Positions 7,715-15,788 are shown, numbered from the stretch's first letter. The stretch: 64,000 bases of DNA from Oenococcus kitaharae DSM 17330 (GCF_000241055.1 NZ_CM001398.1:1475163-1539162), one strand, 5' to 3'. Notes: generated by a model from the letters alone, not told the origin. Translations and numbers: made by a program.

Positions 7715-8569
7715 TCAGATATCCTCCTCATCATCATTACTACCGGAACCACCGGATCCGAGAGCCGCACCTGGTGTTCCTCCTCTGGACATTTCTACTT
7801 CATACATAATGACAGCGAACAGAAGTGAAACAACCGTAACAGAAACCAGATTTAAATGCAGCGATGCCGCCAAAGTAAAACCAACGAAAAATGGAATGAA
7901 ATCAACAAGCTTACTTACAATTTGGCGCAGCAGGATCGCAATTCCAACACATGGCAGCATGCCGCCAACCGTAAATAGTGTCTTCATTGCAAGACCGTTC
8001 ATTGGCAGCGCATTACGCAAAGCCGTTACAGCGGTTGCACCATAATAAGTGAGCAGCATTGCCGGTAAGAATGAGAACAATGCGTGAGAAATCCATGGCC
8101 AGCCAAAATTAACTGAATATAGTTTCCCCAATCTGCCCTTTTGAACATCTTTCCAGCCGAATGACTGCCAAACAAGATTCATTGTTGCAACTGAGTAATA
8201 AAGAACCGTTCCAACAGTCCCGACTAGGGTGCCGACTGATTTCGCAAGATTAGCAGCAGAAGTTCCCAAGGGATTCATGCCTCTTGCTGAAATAGCAACC
8301 ATCGCCAATGGGATACCAATATAAGAAATTGCACGTACATCAGCGGAAACTGTTCCACCAGGTGTTACTAACGCGATATATACCAGCTGCATCGCGACAC
8401 CACAGGCAATCCCCAAAGGAATGTTGCCCAAAACAATGCCGCACACCAGACCACCAACTAGCGGCCGGCCAATTGTGTAATTACCAACAGCCTGCCCAGC
8501 CATACATGAGTTAGAGCATAAACATGCGAAGAGACCCAAGATAGCCGCTTGTATCCAACTTATAGTCAT
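7715..8569 (-). CDS. PTS mannose-family EIIC component
   Basis: Membrane subunit C of the mannose-family PTS, 284 residues with about eight hydrophobic segments. It shows the family's GRPLVGGLVCGIVLGN motif near residues 34-49 and GVAMQLVYIALVTPGGT near 57-73. The C-terminus is unusual: a low-complexity, Gly/Ser-rich and then acidic tail (GSGGSGSNDDEEDI). It lies between the EIIB and EIID genes on the minus strand and has a clear ribosome site (AAAGGAAT) before ATG 8569. Together with EIID it forms the translocation path, and the sugar is phosphorylated by EIIB on entry. Substrate not determined. Confidence 0.95.
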   Translation of the reverse strand: MTISWIQAAILGLFACLCSNSCMAGQAVGNYTIGRPLVGGLVCGIVLGNIPLGIACGVAMQLVYIALVTPGGTVSADVRAISYIGIPLAMVAISARGMNPLGTSAANLAKSVGTLVGTVGTVLYYSVATMNLVWQSFGWKDVQKGRLGKLYSVNFGWPWISHALFSFLPAMLLTYYGATAVTALRNALPMNGLAMKTLFTVGGMLPCVGIAILLRQIVSKLVDFIPFFVGFTLAASLHLNLVSVTVVSLLFAVIMYEVEMSRGGTPGAALGSGGSGSNDDEEDI

Positions 8570-8609
8570 CTTTCATAATTCCTTTCATTTTAAAAATATC
8601 AATCAATAT

Positions 8610-9107
8610 TTAATAGCCAAATCTAGATTTAAAGCGTGACCATTCACCAATATGCTGATCAGGTAAAAGGGCAAACTCAACTTTGTAACCAGCTTTCTCA
8701 ATCGCTTCAAAAGCATCTCCTTCTTCTTGCGTAAATGACTGGTTATCTCCAAGCTTGATTGAACCTTGCCGATCATTACCAGGGCCAACATTGACTGTTT
8801 TGACATCGCTAGGCTTAAATTTCCAATCAACAAGAATCGTCTTCATGTCTAGTGGATTCTTAGTAATCAAAAAATATCTTGTCTTTGAACTCAATACCTT
8901 ATCTTTGACCTGATTGAAGTGATCCATCGTCCAAACGAATGTCTTTTTATCTTCGGCCGCAGCGCTATAGGCTTCCCTAAGAATGGGATTGTTAGCAGCT
9001 TTATCATTAACTGCAATAATTCCGTCGCTAGGAACTTCTTTTCCCCAACGTGTTGTAATCAGCCCATGGATGATACGGTCATCAATACGTACAAAAGTTA
9101 TCGTCAT
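8610..9107 (-). CDS. PTS mannose-family EIIB component
   Basis: Cytoplasmic EIIB of the mannose family, 165 residues, the usual length. The N-terminus carries the diagnostic VRIDDRIIHGL motif, with phospho-accepting His14, and TTRWGKE follows. Later NVGPGNDRQGSIKLG and the C-terminal LPDQHIGEW-type segment also match the family. It receives phosphate from the separately encoded EIIA, 15 bases upstream, and passes it to the sugar bound by EIIC/EIID. In many species EIIA and EIIB are fused (ManL); here they are separate, as in levan/sorbose and some glucose-type systems. Operon position second of five. Confidence 0.95.
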   Translation of the reverse strand: MTITFVRIDDRIIHGLITTRWGKEVPSDGIIAVNDKAANNPILREAYSAAAEDKKTFVWTMDHFNQVKDKVLSSKTRYFLITKNPLDMKTILVDWKFKPSDVKTVNVGPGNDRQGSIKLGDNQSFTQEEGDAFEAIEKAGYKVEFALLPDQHIGEWSRFKSRFGY

Positions 9108-9122
9108 TATTCTGCTCTCCTT

Positions 9123-9554
9123 TTAAATATCATCTTCGGATGGCTCGTCTTGTTTCATGACGAAAGCCCTCATCGAACCGTTTGCTTCAGCAAGAACCTT
9201 CTTTTTCAACGAATCATTATCCATCGTATCTTTCAGCAGGAGCGCATTAAGCGCCATTGGAAAATTCATACCGCCGAGTACCAAACTATCAGTTAGCTTG
9301 TGATGAGAATTCAAAATATTGCAGACAGTTGTTAAAGGACTTCCGCCGATAATATCAGCTAAAACAATAAATTGGCTATCTTTTGGAAGCGCTTCCATTT
9401 TTCTTTGAAAACGTTGGCCGAAAGTATCAGCCGACTCGTCTGCCTTCAAACCAACAGCAATAACAGATGACATTGATTCACCAGCAAACATAGCTAAGGA
9501 GCTTTCAAGCCCCTTTGAAAAATCACCGTGGCTAACAAGAAGTAAATACTTCAT
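9123..9554 (-). CDS. PTS mannose-family EIIA component
   Basis: Cytoplasmic EIIA of the mannose family, 143 residues. His9 in VSHGDFSKG is the expected phosphorylation site (accepts phosphate from HPr). The conserved ADIIGGSPL near residues 67-75 and LGGMNFPMAL near 92-101 confirm the family. First gene of the operon EIIA-EIIB-EIIC-EIID-small membrane protein, with a strong ribosome site (GAGGAGGGGG) before ATG 9554 and the promoter assigned at 9650-9678. The operon is divergent from deoC across 603 bases. Expression probably responds to a regulator binding the palindrome at 9624-9646; no regulator gene is adjacent in this window. Confidence 0.95.
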   Translation of the reverse strand: MKYLLLVSHGDFSKGLESSLAMFAGESMSSVIAVGLKADESADTFGQRFQRKMEALPKDSQFIVLADIIGGSPLTTVCNILNSHHKLTDSLVLGGMNFPMALNALLLKDTMDNDSLKKKVLAEANGSMRAFVMKQDEPSEDDI

Positions 9555-9623
9555 CTATCCCCCTCCTCTCTGCAAAGTTAAAAATATGTGCAAGGAACAG
9601 AAGCTCGTAAGATAAACCGTTTT

Positions 9624-9678
9624 CTACATATTGACAATATTTGTAGCTGAATATTCTCACTAAGGAAGAATATGTCAA
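9624..9678 (-). promoter_or_regulatory. PTS operon promoter with palindrome at the start site
   Basis: On the minus strand, TTGACA (9673-9678), a 17-base spacer and AATATT (9650-9655) form a good sigma-A promoter for EIIA. The imperfect palindrome at 9624-9646 (arms CTACA and TGTAG, centre TTGACAA) covers the expected start site, as a repressor operator would. Regulator unknown. Confidence 0.6.
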
Positions 9679-9750
9679 TGCAAATTTGCTCCACTTAGAG
9701 CTAATTCATCTTACAAGTATTAATCATAAACATATGGTTTTTTATTCAAG

Positions 9751-9764
9751 CGTATGTCAATACG
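9751..9764. promoter_or_regulatory. Perfect palindrome CGTAT-GTCA-ATACG
   Basis: Five-base perfect arms around GTCA. Its minus-strand core ATTGACATA is shared with the -35 region of the PTS promoter at 9671-9679. It lies about 75 bases further upstream and could be a second operator or a remnant -35; no matching -10 was found. Confidence 0.35.
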
Positions 9765-9875
9765 ATTTATCTATATTAATAAATTTCTTTTGGAATTTTT
9801 AATATTTTTAAATTCATATGTTGCAAAATGAATTGATAATATGTGTCTAAAGCACTTAAATTAAGCCAACATTTC

Positions 9876-9924
9876 TTGAAAAAAAACTCGAACTTGAATA
9901 TTATATAAAAAGGAAGCGTTTTCT
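9876..9924 (+). promoter_or_regulatory. deoC promoter with overlapping cre site
   Basis: TTGAAA (9876-9881), a 17-base spacer and TATTAT (9899-9904) give a strong sigma-A promoter reading toward deoC. The cre-like sequence AGGAAGCGTTTTCT at 9911-9924 lies on the expected start site, a position that fits repression by CcpA. The resulting leader would be about 247 bases. Confidence 0.6.
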
Positions 9925-9943
9925 ATTTTTTCATGAATTATTG

Positions 9944-9957
9944 TGAAATCGCTTCCA
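9944..9957 (-). promoter_or_regulatory. Second cre site in the deoC leader
   Basis: On the minus strand TGGAAGCGATTTCA matches the cre consensus TGNAANCGNTNNCA at every fixed base. It is nearly the inverted copy of the site at 9911-9924 (12-base arms 9912-9923 and 9945-9956, one mismatch), so the two could also pair as an RNA hairpin. Confidence 0.6.
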
Positions 9958-10019
9958 TAGTATTTTAAATATATGCCTCATGTGTATAAATGGATACCTT
10001 ATTTCGATTAAATATGATT

Positions 10020-10055
10020 GAGTTTCTCGCCAGCGAGTCCCTTGTGTCGAAACTC
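10020..10055 (+). other. Hairpin in the deoC leader
   Basis: Perfect 7-base arms GAGTTTC (10020-10026) and GAAACTC (10049-10055) enclose a small inner hairpin TCGC-CA-GCGA. It is followed by a C-rich run, not T-rich, so it is not an intrinsic terminator. Function unknown; it lies about 100 bases before deoC. Confidence 0.35.
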
Positions 10056-10157
10056 CCCTCCCCGACTTTAATCAAGATTATCTATCAGAATCATATTAAG
10101 TTTTCAAATAAATCAAAAATTCGTCACAATGAAATTTAGCGGCAGATAAGGAAAAAC

Positions 10158-10853
10158 ATGTCATTAACTACACTTACCACTGACCAATTAGCCCAGATGA
10201 TTGATCATACCTTTTTAAAAGCCTATGCACAGGAGCAGGATTTAAAGTGCCTTTGTGATGAAGCTAAAGCAAACCATTTTAAAATGGTTGCAATTAATTC
10301 GATGCCCGTAGCCTTTTGCCACGAACAACTCAAAGAGACAGATATTCATGTTGGTGCAGCCATTAGTTTTCCACTTGGCCAAACAACTATTGAAGCAAAA
10401 ACATTCGAAAGCAGAGATGCAATAAAAAATGGTGCCGATGAAATAGACTATGTTTTAAATATTGGCAAACTGAAGGATAGAAAACTTGCTTACATCGAAA
10501 AAGAAATGGCGACAATGGTTAATCTTTGCCATAGCAATCATGTTCTTGTAAAAGTGATTCTTGAGACTTGCTACTTAGATAATACGGATATTGTCAATGC
10601 TTGTCAGATTGCCAAAAGGATTAAGCCTGATTTCGTTAAAACATCAACCGGCTTTGGAAGCGCTGGTGCCACAGTAGAAAATGTCCGCCTGATGAAAGAG
10701 ACAGTCGGTGATGACGTCAAAGTCAAGGCGGCTGGCGGGATTCAAACACTCCGAGATGTATTATCAATGATTGCTGCAGGTGCCCAGAGAATCGGCACAA
10801 GCCACGGCGTCGAAATTATTAATCAGATGAAGCAATCTCAGCAAGATAACTAG
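10158..10853 (+). CDS. deoC: Deoxyribose-phosphate aldolase
   Basis: Cleaves 2-deoxyribose 5-phosphate to glyceraldehyde 3-phosphate and acetaldehyde, the last step of deoxynucleoside breakdown. The 231-residue class I aldolase has the Schiff-base Lys161 in [10 protein letters not shown], the assisting Lys190 in VKVKAAGGI, and the Asp of EIDYVLNIG near residue 97. Length and motifs are normal. It stands alone, with no nucleoside phosphorylase or phosphopentomutase beside it, and is divergent from a mannose-family PTS. The promoter at 9876 carries cre sites, so carbon catabolite control is likely. Related salvage genes (nucleoside deoxyribosyltransferase at 52410, deoxynucleoside kinase at 59470) are elsewhere in the window. 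Confidence 0.96.
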   Translation: MSLTTLTTDQLAQMIDHTFLKAYAQEQDLKCLCDEAKANHFKMVAINSMPVAFCHEQLKETDIHVGAAISFPLGQTTIEAKTFESRDAIKNGADEIDYVLNIGKLKDRKLAYIEKEMATMVNLCHSNHVLVKVILETCYLDNTDIVNACQIAKRIKPDFVKTSTGFGSAGATVENVRLMKETVGDDVKVKAAGGIQTLRDVLSMIAAGAQRIGTSHGVEIINQMKQSQQDN

Positions 10854-10888
10854 GGGTTTCAGTCTAAAACAAAGGGACTTGTTCCTAT

Positions 10889-10921
10889 AAAAAATGAGTA
10901 GGCAGTACCCACTCATTTTTT
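10889..10921. terminator. Bidirectional terminator
   Basis: Hairpin with arms AAAATGAGT and ACTCATTTT, extended by GG/CC, with A/T runs on both sides. It serves deoC on the plus strand and the MMPL gene (ending at 10934) on the minus strand. Confidence 0.8.
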
Positions 10922-10933
10922 GAAGCATTTATT

Positions 10934-13900
10934 TTACTTTGATTCGCGTTCAAATCTTTTCATTGAAGCGAATTTACGCCTCAGCATCCAATCGCTGATA
11001 GTAATAACAGCCGGAATAAACATTGGAATTGTCACAAATGCCAGGATCAACAGTCCTGTGATGACCACAATCGGTACCTGAATCAAGGTCAGAATACCTG
11101 ATGGAATCATAGCGGCAAAAGTACCACCTAAGATCACAACAGCCGACATGACAACTTTACCAAGACGGTTTGAAGCAGAAACCAAACGCTCGACTGTAGT
11201 ACCTCTCTCCTCGTTGAAAGCCATCATAACAAAAATCGCATAATCGACACCCAAAGCAATCAGCATGATAAAACTAAAGAAAGGCACGTTCCAAGACAAC
11301 ATGTTTCTTCCCAAAAGAATCTGACTGATTTTTTCACCAATACCTAGGGACACGAAGTAAGTACCCGCTAGAGAAGCCACAATCGTGACAGCGTAAAGCG
11401 TGGAATGTGTAATTAAAATCATGACTAGCGTGATACCAATCAGCATAATAATGGCAGTCCGCAGAAAATCAGAAGTCGAAATCTGCTGCAGATCAAAATT
11501 CTGCATACTCGTGCCCGTGATACCGATTTTTGCATGATCCAGTCCAGATTGATTGAGCGAGCGCGTTGCTACTTGTTTAATATGATTGGCAACCCCGATA
11601 GCCGGATGAGAAAACGGATTTAGCTTCAAGATGACTGTTAATTGCGTGGTCTTGCGATTCGGACTCATATACTGGTCCAAAGAACGCTTAAAGGTCTTTG
11701 AATGCAGAACTGAATCCGGCACATTCAGCCATTCGCTAGAAGAATTGCCAACCAGCCCCTTAACGTAACTTTGGCCTTGATTTAGGCCCTGGCCTACTTG
11801 ATTAAGGCCATTAGAGGCACGGTCCAAACCATTTTTCAATTCGCGGCTCCGTGAAGCCAAGCCGTCCAAAGCCGTCTTCATTTGCTGCTGACCAGATTGT
11901 ATTTGTGCCAATCCATTAGTCAAGTCACTTGTCCGCGCAGCAATTTCGCCTGCGCCGCTGGCGCCTTGCTGCATACCTGAAGATAATTGACCGGCACCAG
12001 TCCGCATTTGTGCAATACCAGACTGCATGGCGCCAAGACCGTTATCGACACGAGTCAAATTACTTTTAAGATCATTCAATTGCCGTTTTAAACTATCAAG
12101 CTGAGCTAAATTATTAGACTGCGAATCTAATATGGTTTCCATAGATGAATTAAGCTGGGCTGTAATCTGAGACAAAATCGCCTGCAGGACAGTTGGCAGA
12201 GTCTTTGATAAGACTGGAACATCAGCAGGACTTATTTGTCCGCTGGCCACACCCTGCTGAATCGTCTGTGTCACAATATCGCCAATTTTATCCGGAGTCA
12301 AGCTAGCTGCAAGACTGCTTTGCATACTTTGAATTTGGCCTCTAATCTGGGCCGATGTTGGAATGGAATTAGGATCCAATTGGTTCAGCCGTCCCAGAAT
12401 CTGATCAACACCACCCTTTAACTGATCGGTGCTATCTGACAAAGTAGCTAAAGCACCATTCAACTGATCAGCGCCTGCTGCACCGCTAGCTAAACGAGAT
12501 TGCAGTGTGTTTAAAGCTGTTTGAAGCTGATTGGCACCACTACTTAATTGACCTGTACCGTCAATCAGACGCTGGACGCCGTTCGTATTTGTCTGCTGGC
12601 GGCCAAGCTGGTCACTGGCATTTTTCAGGCCATTATTGATTGTTGAAACACCAGATCCCGCTTGGCTAATGCCTGAATTCAAAGTTTTCAGCTGGTTATT
12701 CACATAGAGCTGATTAATCCGGTCGCCTAAAGGACGCGTGACGCCCATGACCGTGCTAACGTCTTTGTCGTCTTTTAACCTATTTTGAAGCATATCCAAG
12801 GCATACAGCTGCTGGTTATTATCCAACTGTTTATCGCCAGAAATAATCAAGGTCATCGGCGATGAAAAGCCGGCTGGAAAATGTTTTTGAATCAAATTAA
12901 TGCCGCGTTTTGATTCATATTGATTCGGAACTTCCCATAAGTCATTAAAATTCAAACGGTTGGAAAACATCATTGCCAAAGGCAGGGCGATAACAATCGT
13001 TGCCAAGGCTGTGACCACGCTATGTTTCACAGCTGCTGAAGTCAATCCATGCCAAATCTTAGAACCGCCTTCGCCATCAAAATTCTTAGACGGCCAATAT
13101 AATCCGTGGCCAAACAAGCTCATCAAAGCTGGTGTCAGCGTAATTAGCACCAGCAAAAGAATCAGAACAGAAATCGCAACAGCACTCGTGGCCTGATAGA
13201 GACTGAATTTAGCTAAAGCCAGTGTTGAAAATCCGATTAAGACAGAGGAGCCGGAGAACAGAATCGTTTTACCGGCAGAAAACAATGTTTTCACTGCGAT
13301 TTCATTCGCGTTCTGTCCAGGATTCAGCCCAAGTTCTCTTTTGAATCTCGTATAAAAGAGAATATTATAGTCGGTCCCAATACCAAAGAGAACCACCACC
13401 ATAAAGACTTGTGTGAAGTTTGAAAATGGAAAATTGTAACTTTGTACAAGATTCGTGACCAAGGAAAATGAGGTTAGAAAAGAAATGCCTACAGTCAGCA
13501 GACTGATCACGGGAATGATTGGCGTCTTGAAAACAAGCACAAGGATGATCAAGATGAAGACAATTGCAATAACCTCAGTTTTCTTAACGCCATCCTGCGT
13601 TGCCGAAGCAAAGTCGTGGTTAACAAGACTACTGCCCGTCATATTCAAACGCAAATGGTCGGCTTTTAACGCCCGCTGAATTTTCGCGCTTCGCTGGCTA
13701 ATTTGATTTTGATTAGACTTCACAGAGATTTGTACCAACATCGTGGTCTGATCTTTAGAGGTCAGCTGTTGGCGAACAGATTTACCATCCAGGAGCGACG
13801 TAATCGCTGTGATGTGATATTTGGCGCGATTCTGGGACACTTTCCTGACTGCGCTGCGAATTTCTGAAATCTGCCTTTTGGTTAATTTTTTATTTGCACC

Positions 13901-14122
13901 GCTGTTATAAACTGCAATGATATCGCTGCTGACAGCTTCTCCCGGATTTAATTTCTTTTGTAAACGACGGCCTTCAGAAACATTGGCCGATCTTGGTACC
14001 GTAATCTGCCCCTTGTTTTGAACAAGTTGAGACACATTCGGCAAAGCAAAAACAGCCACAACCGCTGCCAGCAACCAAAAGATAATAATAAAAATACGTG
14101 TTTTCTTTAAAAATCTTGCCAT
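10934..14122 (-). CDS. MMPL/RND-type membrane exporter
   Basis: Large RND-superfamily transporter of the MMPL type, about 1062 residues. It has one N-terminal membrane segment, a first external domain (about 30-170), a block of membrane helices (about 180-390), a very long second external region (about 390-850) and a second helix block. The second external region holds many short Gly/Ser/Gln-rich amphipathic repeats such as QLSSGANQLQ, as in YhgE/Pip- and YdgH-like proteins. GTDYNILFYTRF and GVDYAIFVMMAF are the paired proton-relay helices. I start at ATG 14122, because GGAG lies 8 bases upstream; the frame could begin at TTG 14134. A TetR gene directly upstream (same strand) probably controls it. 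Substrate unknown; drug or lipid export is typical. Confidence 0.92.
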   Translation of the reverse strand: MARFLKKTRIFIIIFWLLAAVVAVFALPNVSQLVQNKGQITVPRSANVSEGRRLQKKLNPGEAVSSDIIAVYNSGANKKLTKRQISEIRSAVRKVSQNRAKYHITAITSLLDGKSVRQQLTSKDQTTMLVQISVKSNQNQISQRSAKIQRALKADHLRLNMTGSSLVNHDFASATQDGVKKTEVIAIVFILIILVLVFKTPIIPVISLLTVGISFLTSFSLVTNLVQSYNFPFSNFTQVFMVVVLFGIGTDYNILFYTRFKRELGLNPGQNANEIAVKTLFSAGKTILFSGSSVLIGFSTLALAKFSLYQATSAVAISVLILLLVLITLTPALMSLFGHGLYWPSKNFDGEGGSKIWHGLTSAAVKHSVVTALATIVIALPLAMMFSNRLNFNDLWEVPNQYESKRGINLIQKHFPAGFSSPMTLIISGDKQLDNNQQLYALDMLQNRLKDDKDVSTVMGVTRPLGDRINQLYVNNQLKTLNSGISQAGSGVSTINNGLKNASDQLGRQQTNTNGVQRLIDGTGQLSSGANQLQTALNTLQSRLASGAAGADQLNGALATLSDSTDQLKGGVDQILGRLNQLDPNSIPTSAQIRGQIQSMQSSLAASLTPDKIGDIVTQTIQQGVASGQISPADVPVLSKTLPTVLQAILSQITAQLNSSMETILDSQSNNLAQLDSLKRQLNDLKSNLTRVDNGLGAMQSGIAQMRTGAGQLSSGMQQGASGAGEIAARTSDLTNGLAQIQSGQQQMKTALDGLASRSRELKNGLDRASNGLNQVGQGLNQGQSYVKGLVGNSSSEWLNVPDSVLHSKTFKRSLDQYMSPNRKTTQLTVILKLNPFSHPAIGVANHIKQVATRSLNQSGLDHAKIGITGTSMQNFDLQQISTSDFLRTAIIMLIGITLVMILITHSTLYAVTIVASLAGTYFVSLGIGEKISQILLGRNMLSWNVPFFSFIMLIALGVDYAIFVMMAFNEERGTTVERLVSASNRLGKVVMSAVVILGGTFAAMIPSGILTLIQVPIVVITGLLILAFVTIPMFIPAVITISDWMLRRKFASMKRFERESK

Positions 14123-14143
14123 GTTATGCTCCAATAAATGAAT

Positions 14144-14160
14144 GAATGAATGATCGTTCC
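14144..14160 (-). promoter_or_regulatory. Candidate TetR operator before the MMPL gene
   Basis: Minus strand GGAACGATCATTCATTC. It shares 13 of 17 positions with GGAATGAATATTCTTTC at 14774-14790 upstream of the tetR gene. It partly overlaps a short AATG tandem run (about four copies) just before the MMPL ribosome site. Confidence 0.4.
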
Positions 14161-14177
14161 TTTTTTAACCAAAAAAA

Positions 14178-14759
14178 TTATTTGCTTGAAACGGCCCGCC
14201 ATGTCGCTTCTTCTAATGCGTAAACAAAATCTTTCGAAGCCGTGTACTTATGATTAATCAACAACTTTGAGATTGGAATCAAAGGCCCATATACCAATGA
14301 CACGATTGATTTGGGATCCAGATCTACGACGTCGCCTCTTTGCTGCCCTTTATCAATAATCGTCGTAATAAAATTCCACAACTTATCAAAGCTTGCGTGA
14401 CTCCGCTCGTCTAGATATTTGCCTTCATCATGCAGATTAATGAAGACAAATGCCTGTGTATTGTCGACTACATAACCCCAAAGACTTTGGAACAGATGGT
14501 GAAACTGGATTCTTGTGTCCATGCCATTTGGAAAATCAGATTCCAAGCGCTGGTCAAATTCAGTCATAATCCTAAAAAAGAGTGCGTTAACCAAAGCTTC
14601 CTTGGATGTAAAATAACGGTAAATCGTGCCCGCTCCAACATCGGCAAGCGTCGAAATATCCGGCATTGTGGTCCCATAAAAACTTCTTTGAGAAAACAGC
14701 TGCAAGGCCGCTTTTAAGATGGCCTCTTTTTTATTTACTTTTTTGATTGTCTCGGTCAT
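14178..14759 (-). CDS. TetR-family repressor next to the MMPL exporter
   Basis: A 193-residue TetR/AcrR regulator. The N-terminal helix-turn-helix is seen in ILKAALQLFSQRSFYGTTMPDISTLADVGAGTIYRYFTSKEAL (residues 14-56, given in part as GAGTIYRYFTSKEAL near 42-56). The C-terminal ligand domain is divergent, as usual. It lies 55 bases upstream of the MMPL start on the same strand, so it likely represses both its own gene and the exporter and lets go when it binds a substrate of the pump. Related 17-base sequences before both genes support this. ATG 14759 follows AGGAAAAT. Ligand unknown. Confidence 0.9.
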   Translation of the reverse strand: MTETIKKVNKKEAILKAALQLFSQRSFYGTTMPDISTLADVGAGTIYRYFTSKEALVNALFFRIMTEFDQRLESDFPNGMDTRIQFHHLFQSLWGYVVDNTQAFVFINLHDEGKYLDERSHASFDKLWNFITTIIDKGQQRGDVVDLDPKSIVSLVYGPLIPISKLLINHKYTASKDFVYALEEATWRAVSSK

Positions 14760-14773
14760 ATTTTCCTAAAAAT

Positions 14774-14790
14774 GAAAGAATATTCATTCC
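14774..14790 (-). promoter_or_regulatory. Candidate autoregulatory TetR operator
   Basis: Minus strand GGAATGAATATTCTTTC has a palindromic GAATATTC core and outer arms GGAA/TTTC. It is similar to the sequence at 14144-14160 before the exporter. It lies 15-31 bases upstream of the tetR start codon. Confidence 0.4.
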
Positions 14791-14818
14791 TACTCAAAAG
14801 ATACTAACACAATTGAGT

Positions 14819-14846
14819 AAAAAAAGTCCAATTATGGACTTTTTTC
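14819..14846. terminator. Bidirectional terminator
   Basis: Ten-base perfect stem AAAAAGTCCA / TGGACTTTTT with a 4-base loop, followed by further T on the right and preceded by A on the left. It ends the GNAT gene, which finishes at 14853 on the minus strand. Confidence 0.8.
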
Positions 14847-14852
14847 ATCAAT

Positions 14853-15410
14853 TTATGCTTTTTTGTATTCCGCTGCCAGCATTGAATAAACTTCTAAATC
14901 CCGATACTTGCCAGCCACGAAGTATTCTTCCCTTAAAGTGCCTTCGTGCTGAAATCCTAAACGTTTCGCAACCGCTTGACTTTTGAGATTCTCGCTCTCG
15001 GCCATGATAATAATTTTGTTAAAGGCCAGCTCCCCAAAAGCGATTTCAATTAGCTGACGGAGTGATTGAGTGACAATGCCGCTGCCCTGGTAGCTGCTCG
15101 ACAGCCAATAACCCACTTCGGCCCGATGATGGTGGTTGCTGATATTATGCAGATCAATCATACCAATGGCTTTGCCATCGACTTCAATCGTAAGCTCTAA
15201 CAATGAATTCTTTGCATTCTGCTGACGGGCATAATCAATAAAACGCAGTTCATCCTGCACGTTATTTGTCTCTTTTGTCCAAGACATCCAGCGGGATAAA
15301 CTTTCCCTGTCCTGATTAATCTGCTCGATCAGATCTTTTGCTTGACTTTGATCAGGAAAAAGTAGCCTTACCTGATGTTGATTGATACTAAACTCTGAAA
15401 AAATAAACAA
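14853..15410 (-). CDS. GNAT N-acetyltransferase, RimL-like
   Basis: A 185-residue GNAT-fold acetyltransferase of the RimL/YdaF (ribosomal-protein-serine) type. Visible: LSRWMSWT near residues 38-45, the beta4 AEVGYWLSSSYQGSG acetyl-CoA loop near 96-110, and SENLKSQAVAKRLGFQHEGTL near 138-158, which is the usual motif B. These enzymes acetylate the N-terminus of ribosomal proteins or small molecules with acetyl-CoA; the target here is not known. It stands between the DUF1413 gene (11 bases upstream, same strand) and a terminator, so the two may be co-transcribed. Length is normal for the family. Confidence 0.88.
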   Translation of the reverse strand: MFIFSEFSINQHQVRLLFPDQSQAKDLIEQINQDRESLSRWMSWTKETNNVQDELRFIDYARQQNAKNSLLELTIEVDGKAIGMIDLHNISNHHHRAEVGYWLSSSYQGSGIVTQSLRQLIEIAFGELAFNKIIIMAESENLKSQAVAKRLGFQHEGTLREEYFVAGKYRDLEVYSMLAAEYKKA

Positions 15411-15421
15411 ACCAAACTCCT

Positions 15422-15697
15422 TTAATATTTGAGATATTGACGGCGATTGTTTTCGTCCTTATCCGTTAATTCTTTGACATGCGGATACATACCCTGCCGA
15501 ACCTGACGCAGGAAAAAATTACCCGCCATGACGCGATCACCAATATATAGGTCTCGCCAAGCCTCTTGACCATACAAATCAGGTAAAGAAAAAGTCGTCC
15601 CTGTTTTTAATTGCTCCAACTGTGAGTTAACTTTTTGAAAAATCTGATCTAATTGTCCATTCATTGCGTAATCCTTGAATAAATCATACGCCATCAT
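15422..15697 (-). CDS. DUF1413-family protein
   Basis: A small protein of about 91 residues. The part TFSLPDLYGQEAWRDLYIGDRVMAGNFFLRQV (discontinuous key residues F-S-L, D-L-Y-G, W, G-D-R, F) resembles the DUF1413 family, proteins of unknown function with an SSB-like label in some databases. No membrane segment or signal peptide. The start is uncertain: ATGs at 15697 and 15694 are adjacent and no Shine-Dalgarno is visible. A 34-codon frame upstream overlaps the start and could provide coupled translation. The GNAT gene follows 11 bases downstream. Function unknown. Confidence 0.7.
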   Translation of the reverse strand: MMAYDLFKDYAMNGQLDQIFQKVNSQLEQLKTGTTFSLPDLYGQEAWRDLYIGDRVMAGNFFLRQVRQGMYPHVKELTDKDENNRRQYLKY

Positions 15698-15788
15698 GAC
15701 GATCAATTACTTCACTAACAAGCTGCTTCACATTTTTTTGTTCAAATTGCCAATCAGGAAAACCATACCTTAATGCAAATCTCCACAT
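15684..15788 (-). CDS. Possible 34-residue leader ORF before the DUF1413 gene
   Basis: ATG at 15788 to TGA at 15684 on the minus strand, 34 codons, overlapping the DUF1413 start by 11-14 bases. The peptide starts MWRFALRYGFPDWQFE, has a charged helical end, and an in-frame TGA lies four codons before its ATG. No ribosome site is evident. It may be a coupled small gene, an N-terminal part separated by a frameshift, or chance. Confidence 0.3.
   Translation of the reverse strand: MWRFALRYGFPDWQFEQKNVKQLVSEVIDRHDGV

Noticed and set aside
9555-10157. Sigma-54 (-12/-24) promoter for the mannose-family PTS
   Set aside because: Such PTS operons are often LevR/sigma-54 controlled, so I looked for TGGCAC-N5-TTGC, but found none; a sigma-A promoter fits better.
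14131-14153. AATG tandem run as a repeat array or CRISPR-like element
   Set aside because: Only about four copies of a 4-base unit and no spacers; a simple short microsatellite overlapping the candidate operator.
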